Assembly: GCA_934654475.1 (NCBI GenBank)
Contig: CAKUFZ010000020.1
Span: forward strand, 1 to 32,865
DNA length: 32,865 nucleotides
Direction of reading: 5' to 3'
Origin: an uncultured Coriobacteriales bacterium
GTDB lineage: Bacteria; Actinomycetota; Coriobacteriia; Coriobacteriales; UMGS124
Of the stretch, positions 15,006 through 23,863 are shown piece after piece; position 1 is the first letter of the stretch; each line of letters begins with the position of its first letter. The notes beneath the pieces were generated by a model. The model was given only the letters and a program-made list of their open reading frames with translations, was not told the DNA's origin and searched no databases. The position numbers were made by a program, and so were the translations under genes.

Positions 15006-16388
15006 ATGGATATCAACGAGAACGATCCGCGCCTTACAGGTGGAAACCCGCTCCCGCAAAGTCCCGAAGCTGAGGCTGCCGTCCTTGCTGCTGCGATTCT
15101 GTCGGCCGAAGTCACGCCGGAACTGGCATTTAAGCTTCAGGTCGACGACTTCTATCGCCCTTCAAACCGTACGGTTTTTGCTGCCATTCTCGAGCTGCAT
15201 CGTCGCGACATCCCCATCGACCAGGTCTCTCTCACCGAGTACCTTTCCGCATCAGGCGACCTTGCCCGAGTGGGAGGCCCTGCGTTCATTGTCGACCTCG
15301 CCAACAACTCCTTTGCCTTGGTCAACTGGCGCCATCATGCCGACATCGTCAAGCGCGACGCCATTCTGCGCAGGCTTATTGCAGCCTCGACCTCCATTAC
15401 GGCACTTGCGTTTGATGCGCCCCCCGATGACATCGAAGACATTGTGCGCCAGTCCGAAGAGCTTCTGCTCACGGTTACCGACAAGCAGGTGTCTTCGAAC
15501 GCCCGCCCCTTGGGCGACTTCGTGCAAGAAGCCTACGCCGAGATCGAGGAGATCGCGCTCAACCGCGGCCACACCGCCGGTGTCGCAACGGGCTTTGACC
15601 TGCTCGACAAGGTGTTGATGGGCATGCGACCCGGCTCGCTCAACGTCGTGGGTGCCCGACCCGGCGTCGGTAAGACGTCGTTTGCCCTTTCGCTTGCCCT
15701 CAACGCGGCCAAAGCGGGCGTCAGCGTGCTCTTCTTCTCGCTCGAGATGAGCGGTTCTGAGATTGCGACGCGTCTCATCTGTTCTGAGGCCGCCGTCTCA
15801 AACGAGGACGTGCGTTCCGGCAACGTCCCCGACGAGATGTGGCCGGCCATCTTTGAGGCGTCCGAGCGCCTCAACAACATCGATATGACCATCGACGACA
15901 CGGCCGGCACCAACGTCATCGAGATTCGCACCAAAGCACGCCGTTTGCTGCACGGTAAAGACCACGGTCTCATCATCGTTGACTACCTGCAGCTCATCGA
16001 GCCTGTTGGCCGCAACAAGAACGACTCCATGTCTACCGCCGTAGGTGAGATTTCCCGAGCCCTCAAGGTTCTGGCCAAAGATCTCAAGGTTCCCGTCATC
16101 GCCCTGTCGCAGCTCAACCGTGAGGTCGATAAACGTCCCGACAAGCGCCCGGTCCTGGCCGACCTGCGTGAGTCCGGCGCAATCGAGCAGGATGCCGACA
16201 CGGTCATGTTCCTCGACCGTTCCCTCTCCGAGGAAGAGGCGGCCGATGAGCGCCATGAGAGGCCGCCTCTGGGTACCGCTAACGTCATCGTTGCAAAGAA
16301 CCGTGCAGGCCGCTCGGGCGTGACGGTGCCTCTTGCGTTCATCGCCGACCGTACCGCGTTTCGCAACCTGGCCCTCCACGAGGGGTAA
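15006..16388 (+). CDS. dnaB: Replicative DNA helicase DnaB
   Basis: The 460-residue hexameric helicase unwinds DNA at the replication fork. The N-terminal domain (PQSPEAEAAVLAAAI) binds primase; the RecA-like C-terminal domain has Walker A GARPGVGKTS, FFSLEMS, Walker B LIIVDYLQLI, and the LSQLNREVDKR and LRESGAIEQDAD segments. No intein interrupts these motifs. The ATG at 15006 has GGAGGA nine bases upstream; a longer frame from 14937 lacks a ribosome site. A TACAAT (14928-14933) could be the -10 of its own promoter, but no clear -35 was found. Confidence 0.96.
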   Translation: MDINENDPRLTGGNPLPQSPEAEAAVLAAAILSAEVTPELAFKLQVDDFYRPSNRTVFAAILELHRRDIPIDQVSLTEYLSASGDLARVGGPAFIVDLANNSFALVNWRHHADIVKRDAILRRLIAASTSITALAFDAPPDDIEDIVRQSEELLLTVTDKQVSSNARPLGDFVQEAYAEIEEIALNRGHTAGVATGFDLLDKVLMGMRPGSLNVVGARPGVGKTSFALSLALNAAKAGVSVLFFSLEMSGSEIATRLICSEAAVSNEDVRSGNVPDEMWPAIFEASERLNNIDMTIDDTAGTNVIEIRTKARRLLHGKDHGLIIVDYLQLIEPVGRNKNDSMSTAVGEISRALKVLAKDLKVPVIALSQLNREVDKRPDKRPVLADLRESGAIEQDADTVMFLDRSLSEEEAADERHERPPLGTANVIVAKNRAGRSGVTVPLAFIADRTAFRNLALHEG

Positions 16389-16449
16389 CCTAACGTGGGC
16401 AAGCGGTATTGAGCTTGCGCATAGATTGCGCCGACGCGCGCCCTGCCCA

Positions 16450-16476
16450 TTGTTGGGGCGCCTGCGCGGTTATAAT
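16450..16476 (+). promoter_or_regulatory. Candidate purA promoter
   Basis: A perfect TATAAT occupies 16471-16476. The best -35 is TTGTTG (16450-16455) with a short 15-base spacer. The -35 lies within a GCGCCC/GGGCGC dyad, so access could be affected by structure or a bound protein. The predicted leader is about 55 bases. Confidence 0.5.
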
Positions 16477-16538
16477 CTTTTCGTCTGTATGTCGGCCGAG
16501 GCGCGCATGTGCCCGGCCTTGATGCGAAAAGAGCAACC

Positions 16539-17822
16539 ATGCCCGCAACTGTTCTTGTCGGTTCTCAATGGGGCGATGAAGGCAAGGGTAAGATCACCGA
16601 CCTTCTCTCCAGCGACTATGATTACGTGGTGCGCTTCCAGGGCGGCAACAACGCCGGCCACACGGTCATCACGCCCAAGCACCATCTGGCGCTGCACCTC
16701 ATTCCCTCGGGTGTCATGTATGAAAACGTGACCCCTGTCATCGGCAATGGCTGCGTCGTGGATCCCAAGGTGCTCCTGGGTGAGATTGACACGCTGGCGC
16801 AGGAAGACATCAGCTGCGAGCGCCTTACGATCTCGAGCAACGCCCACATCATCATGCCGTACCACCGTGACCTCGACGGCGCCTCCGAGCGTCGCCTGGG
16901 CCTGAACTTGATCGGCACCACGCGCCGTGGCATCGGCCCGGCCTATCAGGACAAGGCTTCGCGCATGGGCCTGCGCATGCAGGACATGCTCGATCCGGGC
17001 ATCTTCCGCGAGAAGGTCGCCGCTGCCCTGCCTGAGAAGAACGACATCCTCTCCAAGGTGTACGGTCTGCCCACCTATACCGTTGACCAGATCTGCGACG
17101 AGTACCTCCCTTACGCCGAGAGGCTTGCCCCGCACATCGCCGAGACCTCCATCATGCTCAACGACGAGCTCGAGGCCGGCAAGAAGGTCCTGTTCGAGGG
17201 CGCTCAGGCCACGATGCTCGACATCGACTTCGGCACCTACCCCTTCGTCACCTCGTCGAACTGCTCGGCCGGCGGCTCCGTCACGGGCTCTGGCGTGGGC
17301 ATGAAGTATGTCGACCGCGTGCTTGGCATTGCGAAGGCCTACATCACCCGCGTTGGCTCGGGCCCCTTCCCCACCGAGATTCCCGAGGACGACGAGTGCG
17401 GCGACAAGCTGTGCCAGATTGGCGGCGAGTACGGCGTCACGACGGGCCGCAAGCGTCGCTGCGGTTGGTATGACGCGGTAACCATCGCCTATGCCGCCCG
17501 CGTGAACGGCCTGACTGACCTCGCCATCACCAAGCTCGACGTTCTCTCGGCCTTCGACACCATCAAGGTCTGCGTCGCCTATGACTGCGACGGCCAGATC
17601 CTTCGCACCGCCCCGCAGAACCAGACCCTCTTCCATCACGCCAAGCCTATCTATGAAGAGGTCAAGGGTTGGAACTGCGACATTTCCGGTTGCCGTACGT
17701 TCGATGAGCTGCCCCAGGCTGCCAAGGACTACATCGCCTTTATCGAGGAGCTCGCGGGTGTCCGCGTTTCCATCGTGGCCGTTGGTCCTTCGCGCGAGCA
17801 GACCATCATGAGGTATTGGTAA
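16539..17822 (+). CDS. purA: Adenylosuccinate synthetase
   Basis: This 427-residue enzyme joins IMP and aspartate using GTP, the first committed step to AMP; PurB completes the route. The N-terminal GSQWGDEGKGK loop, NAGHT, and the GTTRRGIGPAYQDK and GTYPFVTSSN segments are all present. The ATG at 16539 gives the normal family N terminus; an upstream in-frame GTG (16509) adds ten unconserved residues. The ribosome site is weak. Confidence 0.97.
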   Translation: MPATVLVGSQWGDEGKGKITDLLSSDYDYVVRFQGGNNAGHTVITPKHHLALHLIPSGVMYENVTPVIGNGCVVDPKVLLGEIDTLAQEDISCERLTISSNAHIIMPYHRDLDGASERRLGLNLIGTTRRGIGPAYQDKASRMGLRMQDMLDPGIFREKVAAALPEKNDILSKVYGLPTYTVDQICDEYLPYAERLAPHIAETSIMLNDELEAGKKVLFEGAQATMLDIDFGTYPFVTSSNCSAGGSVTGSGVGMKYVDRVLGIAKAYITRVGSGPFPTEIPEDDECGDKLCQIGGEYGVTTGRKRRCGWYDAVTIAYAARVNGLTDLAITKLDVLSAFDTIKVCVAYDCDGQILRTAPQNQTLFHHAKPIYEEVKGWNCDISGCRTFDELPQAAKDYIAFIEELAGVRVSIVAVGPSREQTIMRYW

Positions 17823-17870
17823 CGACCTGCGGGTACGGGACTGTCAAAGAGATTGAGGGGACACGACACC

Positions 17871-19169
17871 ATGGATATCCTGCTTCTGGGTTCGGGCGGT
17901 CGCGAGCATGCCATTGCGGTCGCGCTCAAGGCTTCGCCGTTGTGCGATGCGCTCTACGTTGCTCCCGGCAACGGTGGAACGGCCGCTATTGCGACGAACA
18001 TCAAGCTTGACATCAACGACCCCGCCGCAGTGGCCGATTATGCCGCCGAGCATGGCGTGGGGCTTGTGGTAATCGGTCCCGAGGCCCCGCTTGTGGCCGG
18101 CGTTGCCGACGCAGTGCGCGCCAAGGGCATCCCCGCCTTCGGCCCGGGTGCCCAAGGCGCCCAGATGGAGGGGTCCAAGCGCTTCGCCAAGGAGTTCATG
18201 GAGCGCCATGGCATTCCTACCGCCGCGTATCGCAGCTTTACCGAGCAAGCGGGCGCCGAGGCATACGTCGCACAGCGCTTCGCTGCCGATGTGAAGGTTC
18301 TCGTGGTGAAGGCCGACGGCCTTGCCGCCGGCAAGGGCGTCGTGGTCGCCACCAGCGAGCAGGAGGCTCTTGAGGCCGTGCGTGATTGCTTCTCGGGCCA
18401 CTTCGGTGAAGCCGGCTCCACCGTCGTCATCGAAGAGGGCCTGACGGGCCCCGAGTGCTCGCTGCTCGCTTTCGTCGACGGCTCCACCGTGCGCCTCATG
18501 GCTACTGCCCAGGATCACAAGCGCGCCCTTGAGGGTGACCTGGGTCCCAACACGGGCGGCATGGGCGTTTATTCGCCTGTGCCCATCGTCACTGACGAGG
18601 AATACGCCACCATGGCTGCTGCAATGCAGACGGCGGCAGACGGTCTTGTCGCTGACGGCATCGAGTACCGCGGCGTGCTGTACGGTGGCTTCATGCTCAC
18701 GCCTGAGGGCCCCAAGGTGCTTGAGTTCAACGCTCGTTTCGGCGATCCCGAGACGCAGGTTATCCTGCCTCGTCTCAAGACCGATCTTGTCGAGGTCATG
18801 CTCGCTGTGGCCCAGGGTCGCCTCAACGAGGTCGAGCTCGCATGGCGCGACGAGTGGGCGGTCAGCGTCGTTCTCGCAAGCGCCGGTTATCCCGGCTCCT
18901 ATCCCAAGGGCATCGAGATTTCGGGCATCGAGCGTGCCGAGGCTCTTCCCGGTGTCACGGTCTACCACGCCGGTACGACCCTCGATGAGCAGGGCGTTCT
19001 GCGCACCTCCGGCGGTCGTGTTCTCAACGTCACGGCTCTGGGCGCCACGTTCGCACAGGCTCGCGAGCGCGCCTACGAGGGCTGCGACCTCATCGAGTTT
19101 GAAGGCAAGACGCTGCGTCGCGACATCGGCGCCCGTGCCCTTCGCGGCCGCAGCGCCTGGGAGGATTAA
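17871..19169 (+). CDS. purD: Phosphoribosylamine-glycine ligase (GAR synthetase)
   Basis: The 432-residue ATP-grasp ligase makes glycinamide ribonucleotide, the second step of purine synthesis. It opens with the family MDILLLGSGGREHAI and shows GPEAPLVAGV, KADGLAAGKGV, the GGMGVYSPVP loop and EFNARFGDPETQ. It is a single-domain PurD, not fused to PurM or PurN. The ATG at 17871 has GAGGGG upstream. It lies 48 bases after purA, probably in the same transcript. Confidence 0.96.
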   Translation: MDILLLGSGGREHAIAVALKASPLCDALYVAPGNGGTAAIATNIKLDINDPAAVADYAAEHGVGLVVIGPEAPLVAGVADAVRAKGIPAFGPGAQGAQMEGSKRFAKEFMERHGIPTAAYRSFTEQAGAEAYVAQRFAADVKVLVVKADGLAAGKGVVVATSEQEALEAVRDCFSGHFGEAGSTVVIEEGLTGPECSLLAFVDGSTVRLMATAQDHKRALEGDLGPNTGGMGVYSPVPIVTDEEYATMAAAMQTAADGLVADGIEYRGVLYGGFMLTPEGPKVLEFNARFGDPETQVILPRLKTDLVEVMLAVAQGRLNEVELAWRDEWAVSVVLASAGYPGSYPKGIEISGIERAEALPGVTVYHAGTTLDEQGVLRTSGGRVLNVTALGATFAQARERAYEGCDLIEFEGKTLRRDIGARALRGRSAWED

Positions 19170-19174
19170 GGCAT

Positions 19175-19903
19175 ATGGAGGACTTCGACGGGGATGTGCT
19201 CGCATCGCCTGCAGGGGACAGTGACGCTTCGCTTGTTGACGATGCGTCCGTCTGTGATGTCACGCCGGTTTTTGACGACGACTTCATCCGTTCGCGGCGC
19301 GCTCGCAACAAGGCGAAGGTGACTCAGCCGCCCGTCGAGGACGACTCTTTGCCACAGGATGGCCTCACCGAGGCCATCCTTGATTCTCGTATGGTCTGGC
19401 GCGGCGACTACCTCTCGGTGGAAGACACCACGGTTCGCCTGCCCAACGGTTCTTTGGGGCATCGCGACATCGTGCGTCATCCTGGTGCCGTAGCCGTCAT
19501 CGCCCTGACCGACGACGGCAAAATCGTGCTTGTCCATCAGTACCGCACGCCCCTTGAGCAGGTTACGGTCGAGATTCCTGCAGGCAAGATGGAACCCGGC
19601 GAAGACCCCGCCACGGCCGCCGCGCGCGAGTTGATGGAGGAAACCGGCTATTTGGCCGAACGTATGGCCTATCTTGGACCCATTGCGCCGGCGCCGGGGT
19701 ATTCCGACGAGCTGCTGCACCTCTACATGGCCATGGGCCTTTCGTTTGTGGGCGCTTCGCCCGACGATGACGAGTTCATCAACGTCGATCTCGTCGATCT
19801 CAACGAGATGGTCGACCGGGTCCTCGACGGCAAGGTCATCGACGCCAAGACGGTGGTCGGGATTCTTCTCTGCGAGGCGATTTCGCGCCGCATGGAGGCT
19901 TAG
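19175..19903 (+). CDS. Nudix hydrolase, ADP-ribose pyrophosphatase-like
   Basis: The 242-residue protein has a complete Nudix box (G-x5-E-x7-RE-L-x-EE-x-G-Y) in the strand-helix region starting at GKMEPGED. The surrounding VVHQYRTPL-like and VEIPAGK segments resemble the ADP-ribose/NDP-sugar pyrophosphatase group, so hydrolysis of ADP-ribose is likely but not certain. About 60 acidic, low-complexity residues precede the domain, which is unusual. It begins five bases after purD with AAGG as ribosome site, so it is cotranscribed. Confidence 0.88.
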   Translation: MEDFDGDVLASPAGDSDASLVDDASVCDVTPVFDDDFIRSRRARNKAKVTQPPVEDDSLPQDGLTEAILDSRMVWRGDYLSVEDTTVRLPNGSLGHRDIVRHPGAVAVIALTDDGKIVLVHQYRTPLEQVTVEIPAGKMEPGEDPATAAARELMEETGYLAERMAYLGPIAPAPGYSDELLHLYMAMGLSFVGASPDDDEFINVDLVDLNEMVDRVLDGKVIDAKTVVGILLCEAISRRMEA

Positions 19904-19910
19904 CGCCCTT

Positions 19911-21656
19911 ATGAAACACTCATCCCAACCTGGAACTTTCGCCCGCTTTGTCTCGTATTACAAGGGACAAGGTGGGCTCTTTTGGGCAGATATGGCGTGC
20001 GCCCTCATCGTCGCCGGTATCGACCTTGCCTTCCCTCAGATTCTGCGCTCGCTGAGTTCGGGCCTGTTCGCGAGCGGTGCGTCAGAAATCCTCTCCGCAC
20101 TGGGAACTCTGCTGGCGTGTTTGGCCGCCATGTATCTGGTTCGCTTTGGATGCCGCTACTTCGTGGGAGCCTGGGGCCACATCATGGGCGTCCGCATGGA
20201 GACGCGCATGCGTCAGGACCTCTTCGACGCCTACGAGCGCTTTTCATTTGCGTGGTATGACAAGGCCAAGACCGGCGACCTCATGAGCCGCGTCACGAAT
20301 GACTTGTTCGACATTTCCGAGGCGGCGCACCACGGCCCGGAGAACATCGTCATCTCCGTTATCGAGATCGTCGGCATGCTTGTCATTCTGTCCACCATTG
20401 ACCTTGCACTCGCTTTGGCGGTCTTTGTTGTGTGCGCTGTGGCCGTTGGGTACCTCATCGTTAAGAACAAGCAGCTCAAAGCGACATTTCGCGACAACCG
20501 CGTGAAAATTTCCGCCGTGAACTCACAGTTGGAAGACACCTTGCAGGGTGTGCGCACCGTCAAGGCGTTCGTTGCTGAGGATCACGAGCGTTCTCGTTTC
20601 GCCATGTCCAACAACGCCTACCTTTCGTCGAAGACCGCGACATACAAGGCCATGGGATTCTTCAACGCCATGAGCTCGACGCTCTCGGGCATGTTGTACA
20701 CGGTTGTCATCGTGTTCGGCGGCTACCGGGTTGCATTCGGGGAGATCTCTGCTGCCGACCTTGCGATATTCGCCCTCTACATTGGTATTCTTGCCACACC
20801 CATCGAGACGCTCGTCAACTTCACCGAGGTCTTCCAAAAGGCTGCCGCTGGATTCAGGCGTTTCTGCGAGATAGTGGACTGCCCCCTCGACGTGCGCGAG
20901 CAGACGGGCGCTCCCGATCTCGAGGTTACCTGCGGCCGTGTCGACTTCAACGACGTCCATTTCTCCTATGGTGAGGATGCCCCTGCCCTCAAAGGCCTCA
21001 GCTTGCATGTCGAGGCGGGGCAGACTGTCGCGCTTGTCGGGCCTTCGGGCGGAGGCAAGACGACTACCTGCTCGTTGCTTCCGCGCTTTTACGACGTCGA
21101 CGAGGGCAGCGTATGCATCGACGGCGTCGACGTGAGACAGGTAAGCTTGGCGAGCTTGCGGCGAGCCGTCGGTTTCGTGCAGCAAGACGTCTACCTGTTC
21201 GATGCGACCATCGCCGAGAACATTGCCTATGGTGACTTTTCGGCGAGCAGGGAACGCATTGTCGAGGCAGCCAAGAAGGCCAACATACACGACTTCATTA
21301 CCAGCCTGCCTCAAGGGTATGACACGCTCGTCGGTGAGCGCGGCGCCCGCCTGTCCGGTGGACAGAAGCAGCGTGTCGCCATTGCCCGCGTGTTCTTGAA
21401 AGACCCTTCCATCATCGTGCTTGACGAGGCGACGAGCGCTTTGGACAACGAAAGCGAGTCGCTCGTTCAAGAAAGCCTCGCCGCCCTTTCGCATGGCCGC
21501 ACTGTTCTCGTCATTGCGCACCGGCTTTCTACCATCCGGCACGCCCATGCCATTGCCGTTATCGAGGACGGGCGTGTGCAGCAAGTCGGCACGCATGATG
21601 AGCTTATGAAGCAGGGGGGTACGTACGAGCGCTATTACCGTATGCAGTTCGAATAG
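19911..21656 (+). CDS. ABC half-transporter (permease fused to ATPase)
   Basis: The 581-residue protein is a type IV exporter half-molecule expected to work as a dimer. Six membrane helices fill roughly residues 1-320. The ATPase domain has Walker A GPSGGGKTT (377-385), the Q-loop in GFVQQDVYLF, signature LSGGQ (481-485), Walker B IIVLDEATSALD and the H-loop AHRLST. No partner half-transporter is nearby, favouring a homodimer. The substrate cannot be read from the sequence. The ATG at 19911 lies seven bases after the Nudix stop; GGAGG is rather far upstream (about 13 bases). Confidence 0.92.
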   Translation: MKHSSQPGTFARFVSYYKGQGGLFWADMACALIVAGIDLAFPQILRSLSSGLFASGASEILSALGTLLACLAAMYLVRFGCRYFVGAWGHIMGVRMETRMRQDLFDAYERFSFAWYDKAKTGDLMSRVTNDLFDISEAAHHGPENIVISVIEIVGMLVILSTIDLALALAVFVVCAVAVGYLIVKNKQLKATFRDNRVKISAVNSQLEDTLQGVRTVKAFVAEDHERSRFAMSNNAYLSSKTATYKAMGFFNAMSSTLSGMLYTVVIVFGGYRVAFGEISAADLAIFALYIGILATPIETLVNFTEVFQKAAAGFRRFCEIVDCPLDVREQTGAPDLEVTCGRVDFNDVHFSYGEDAPALKGLSLHVEAGQTVALVGPSGGGKTTTCSLLPRFYDVDEGSVCIDGVDVRQVSLASLRRAVGFVQQDVYLFDATIAENIAYGDFSASRERIVEAAKKANIHDFITSLPQGYDTLVGERGARLSGGQKQRVAIARVFLKDPSIIVLDEATSALDNESESLVQESLAALSHGRTVLVIAHRLSTIRHAHAIAVIEDGRVQQVGTHDELMKQGGTYERYYRMQFE

Positions 21657-21804
21657 TGCCATTGTGCGAAGAGACCGCTCAGCGTTGGTAAAACCTCATC
21701 AGCTGCTTTATAGTTGCATGTATAGCATGGCCCGGAATCGCCTCGGTGGTTCCGAAGTTGTTTCATTGTCCGTCGACTTCGCGACAACATAGAAAGTTGA
21801 CCGT

Positions 21805-22503
21805 ATGTCAGAGCCCAATAATGCTCAAAACGAGCAGACCACTGAACGCCCGCACGGCTACACGCTGGCCGATGAGGAGATGGAGCGCCTTGAGGAGAAG
21901 CGCGCGTCTGTTGACGCGTTGGATCCCATTGCGCTTGACGATCCCGTGGGCATGTCGGTCGAGAAGGTGATTGGCCGCGCACTGGTTTTCGTGGTGTTCA
22001 TCCTTGTCGTGGGAATCCTCTTTGCCCAGGTTGCCTGCAAGAACATCCAGCTCATGAGCGTGGCTTCCTTCGACAAGAAGGTCGATGCCGCTAGTGTCGA
22101 GAAGGCTGCGACCTCTGGTGTGAGTTGGGCTGGCGATATCGTCAAGTTCCCGAGCATGGTGTCGTCCGCCTACGACGCGCAGAGCGCGACGGCAACGGTC
22201 GTCGTGCAGAACGATTCTCCGCGCACGCTTTCCCAGCTTGTCAGTGCCTCGCAGAGCCAGGCGTTCACGCTTGCCATGGCGATATTTGAGAACGATGAGG
22301 TCAACACGGTTGTCTACAGCGTGTGCTCCAACACCCTGGCTCCCGTCACCGACCAGTCTGGTGCAAAGGCCGCTTCTCAGGATGAAGCTCCCGAGCCGCT
22401 CATCAGCTTCGTGTGGCAGCGTGGTGTCGACGGTACCTACGCCTGCACGCTTCAAGGCTACGACCCCGACGCCGCCAGCCTGATGGCGGGGGAGCAGGAG
22501 TAA
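21805..22503 (+). CDS. Membrane-anchored hypothetical protein
   Basis: I do not recognise the family. The 232-residue protein has a charged N-terminal segment of about 55 residues, one membrane helix (about 58-78) and a largely extracytoplasmic or soluble C-terminal domain with strand-rich patterns such as SATATVVVQNDS and LISFVWQRGVDGTYACTLQGY. It ends four bases before the radical SAM gene, which implies coupling. It follows 148 bases of apparently non-coding DNA after the ABC gene, so a promoter is probably located there; I could not identify a convincing one. Confidence 0.75.
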   Translation: MSEPNNAQNEQTTERPHGYTLADEEMERLEEKRASVDALDPIALDDPVGMSVEKVIGRALVFVVFILVVGILFAQVACKNIQLMSVASFDKKVDAASVEKAATSGVSWAGDIVKFPSMVSSAYDAQSATATVVVQNDSPRTLSQLVSASQSQAFTLAMAIFENDEVNTVVYSVCSNTLAPVTDQSGAKAASQDEAPEPLISFVWQRGVDGTYACTLQGYDPDAASLMAGEQE

Positions 22504-22507
22504 CGCC

Positions 22508-23857
22508 ATGCTCGCAGAGAAAATGCTTTCGAGTGTTGTCAGCCTTCTGGGCGGCAAGTACTTCAAGCTCGACCCGACGCCGGGCGTGACGCTGCCCGAC
22601 CCCAATCCCAAGCAGCACTACATGCTGTACATGCATGTCCCGTTCTGCGAGGTGCTTTGCCCCTACTGCTCGTTTAACCGCTTTCCTTTTGAGCGCGACC
22701 GTGCCCTCAAATACTTCGAGTCCATGCGCGAGGAAATGCGCCGCCTGGCTGACCGCGGTTATACGTTCGAGGAAGTCTATGTGGGTGGCGGCACCCCCAC
22801 GGTCATGATGGACCAGCTTGCGCAGACCATTGGTTTGGCTCGCGAGCTGTTCCCCTCCATTCGTGACGTCTCAAGCGAAACGAATCCCAACCACCTTGTG
22901 CCCGGCTACCTCGAAGACCTCTCGAGCCTTGTCCAGCGCCTCTCGGTCGGCGTGCAGAGCTTCGACGATGACATGCTCAAGCGTATGGCTCGCTACAACA
23001 AGTACGGTAGCTCGCAGGTGATTTTCGAGCGCATCCGTTCGGTCGCCGATGCCAAGCTCTTTAAGTCTCTCAATGTCGACATGATCTTTAACTTCCCTGG
23101 TCAGACGCCTGAAATGGTTGCCCACGACATTGAGATGGTCAAGGCAAGCGGTGCCAACCAGACGACGTTCTACCCGCTCATGGTGTCTCCGGCGAGCCGT
23201 GCCAGCATCGAGAAGACGGTGGGCCACGTCGACTACAAGAACGAAGAGCGTTTCTACCATCAGATTTATGACGGGTTCTGCGGGGGAGACAACCCCGAGT
23301 TCCGTCCCTCGAGCTGCTACACATTCAGCCGTGAAGAGGGTCAGATGATCGACGAGTACGTCGTGAACTATGAGGAATACCCCGCCATCGGATCGGGCGG
23401 CATCTCGTATCTCGACGGCAGCCTCTACATCAACACGTTCTCCCTGCGTGACTACTCCGAGCGCATCGCGCAAGGCGGCCTGTCCACGTTGGCGCAGACG
23501 AAGTTCCCCAAGCGCGACTGGATGCGCTACAGGTTCATGATGAACCTGTTCGGCCTGTCCATTGACAAGCGTGCCTGGCACGAGCGCTTTGGATGCTCGG
23601 TGGCGCAGGGCCTGCCTGTCGAGTATGCGTTCATGAAGATGAACGGGGCTTTCGATCGCGACGACGACGAGGTGCTTACGCTCACCCCGCGTGGCCGCTA
23701 TCTGATGGTTGTCATGATGCGCCAGTTCTTTATCGGCGTGAACAGCCTGCGCGACCAGGCACGCGCTGCTCTTCCTGGCGACGAGCACGCGCTTATCTTC
23801 GGGGAGTGCCCTTCCTCTGACGGTTGCCCACAGGGTTCTCTTACGGAGGGAAGGTAG
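22508..23857 (+). CDS. HemN/HemW-family radical SAM enzyme
   Basis: The 449-residue protein has the radical SAM cluster motif C47-x3-C51-x2-C54 followed by Ser-Phe, the arrangement common to HemW-like proteins (oxygen-independent coproporphyrinogen oxidase lacks the Phe and has a fourth Cys). GGGTPT (93-98) binds SAM, and ETNP, SVGVQSF and the NVDMIFNFPGQTPE strand follow. It is longer than typical HemW (about 380) and near the size of anaerobic heme-handling relatives such as HutW/ChuW. Possible roles are heme insertion, heme ring opening, or an unrelated reaction; none can be chosen from sequence. It is adjacent to an anchored hypothetical protein and a methyltransferase. Confidence 0.85.
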   Translation: MLAEKMLSSVVSLLGGKYFKLDPTPGVTLPDPNPKQHYMLYMHVPFCEVLCPYCSFNRFPFERDRALKYFESMREEMRRLADRGYTFEEVYVGGGTPTVMMDQLAQTIGLARELFPSIRDVSSETNPNHLVPGYLEDLSSLVQRLSVGVQSFDDDMLKRMARYNKYGSSQVIFERIRSVADAKLFKSLNVDMIFNFPGQTPEMVAHDIEMVKASGANQTTFYPLMVSPASRASIEKTVGHVDYKNEERFYHQIYDGFCGGDNPEFRPSSCYTFSREEGQMIDEYVVNYEEYPAIGSGGISYLDGSLYINTFSLRDYSERIAQGGLSTLAQTKFPKRDWMRYRFMMNLFGLSIDKRAWHERFGCSVAQGLPVEYAFMKMNGAFDRDDDEVLTLTPRGRYLMVVMMRQFFIGVNSLRDQARAALPGDEHALIFGECPSSDGCPQGSLTEGR

Positions 23858-23863
23858 GCAGCC

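Noticed and set aside
17844..19205. Minus-strand open frame of 453 codons opposite purD
   Set aside because: Shadow of a fully conserved purD.
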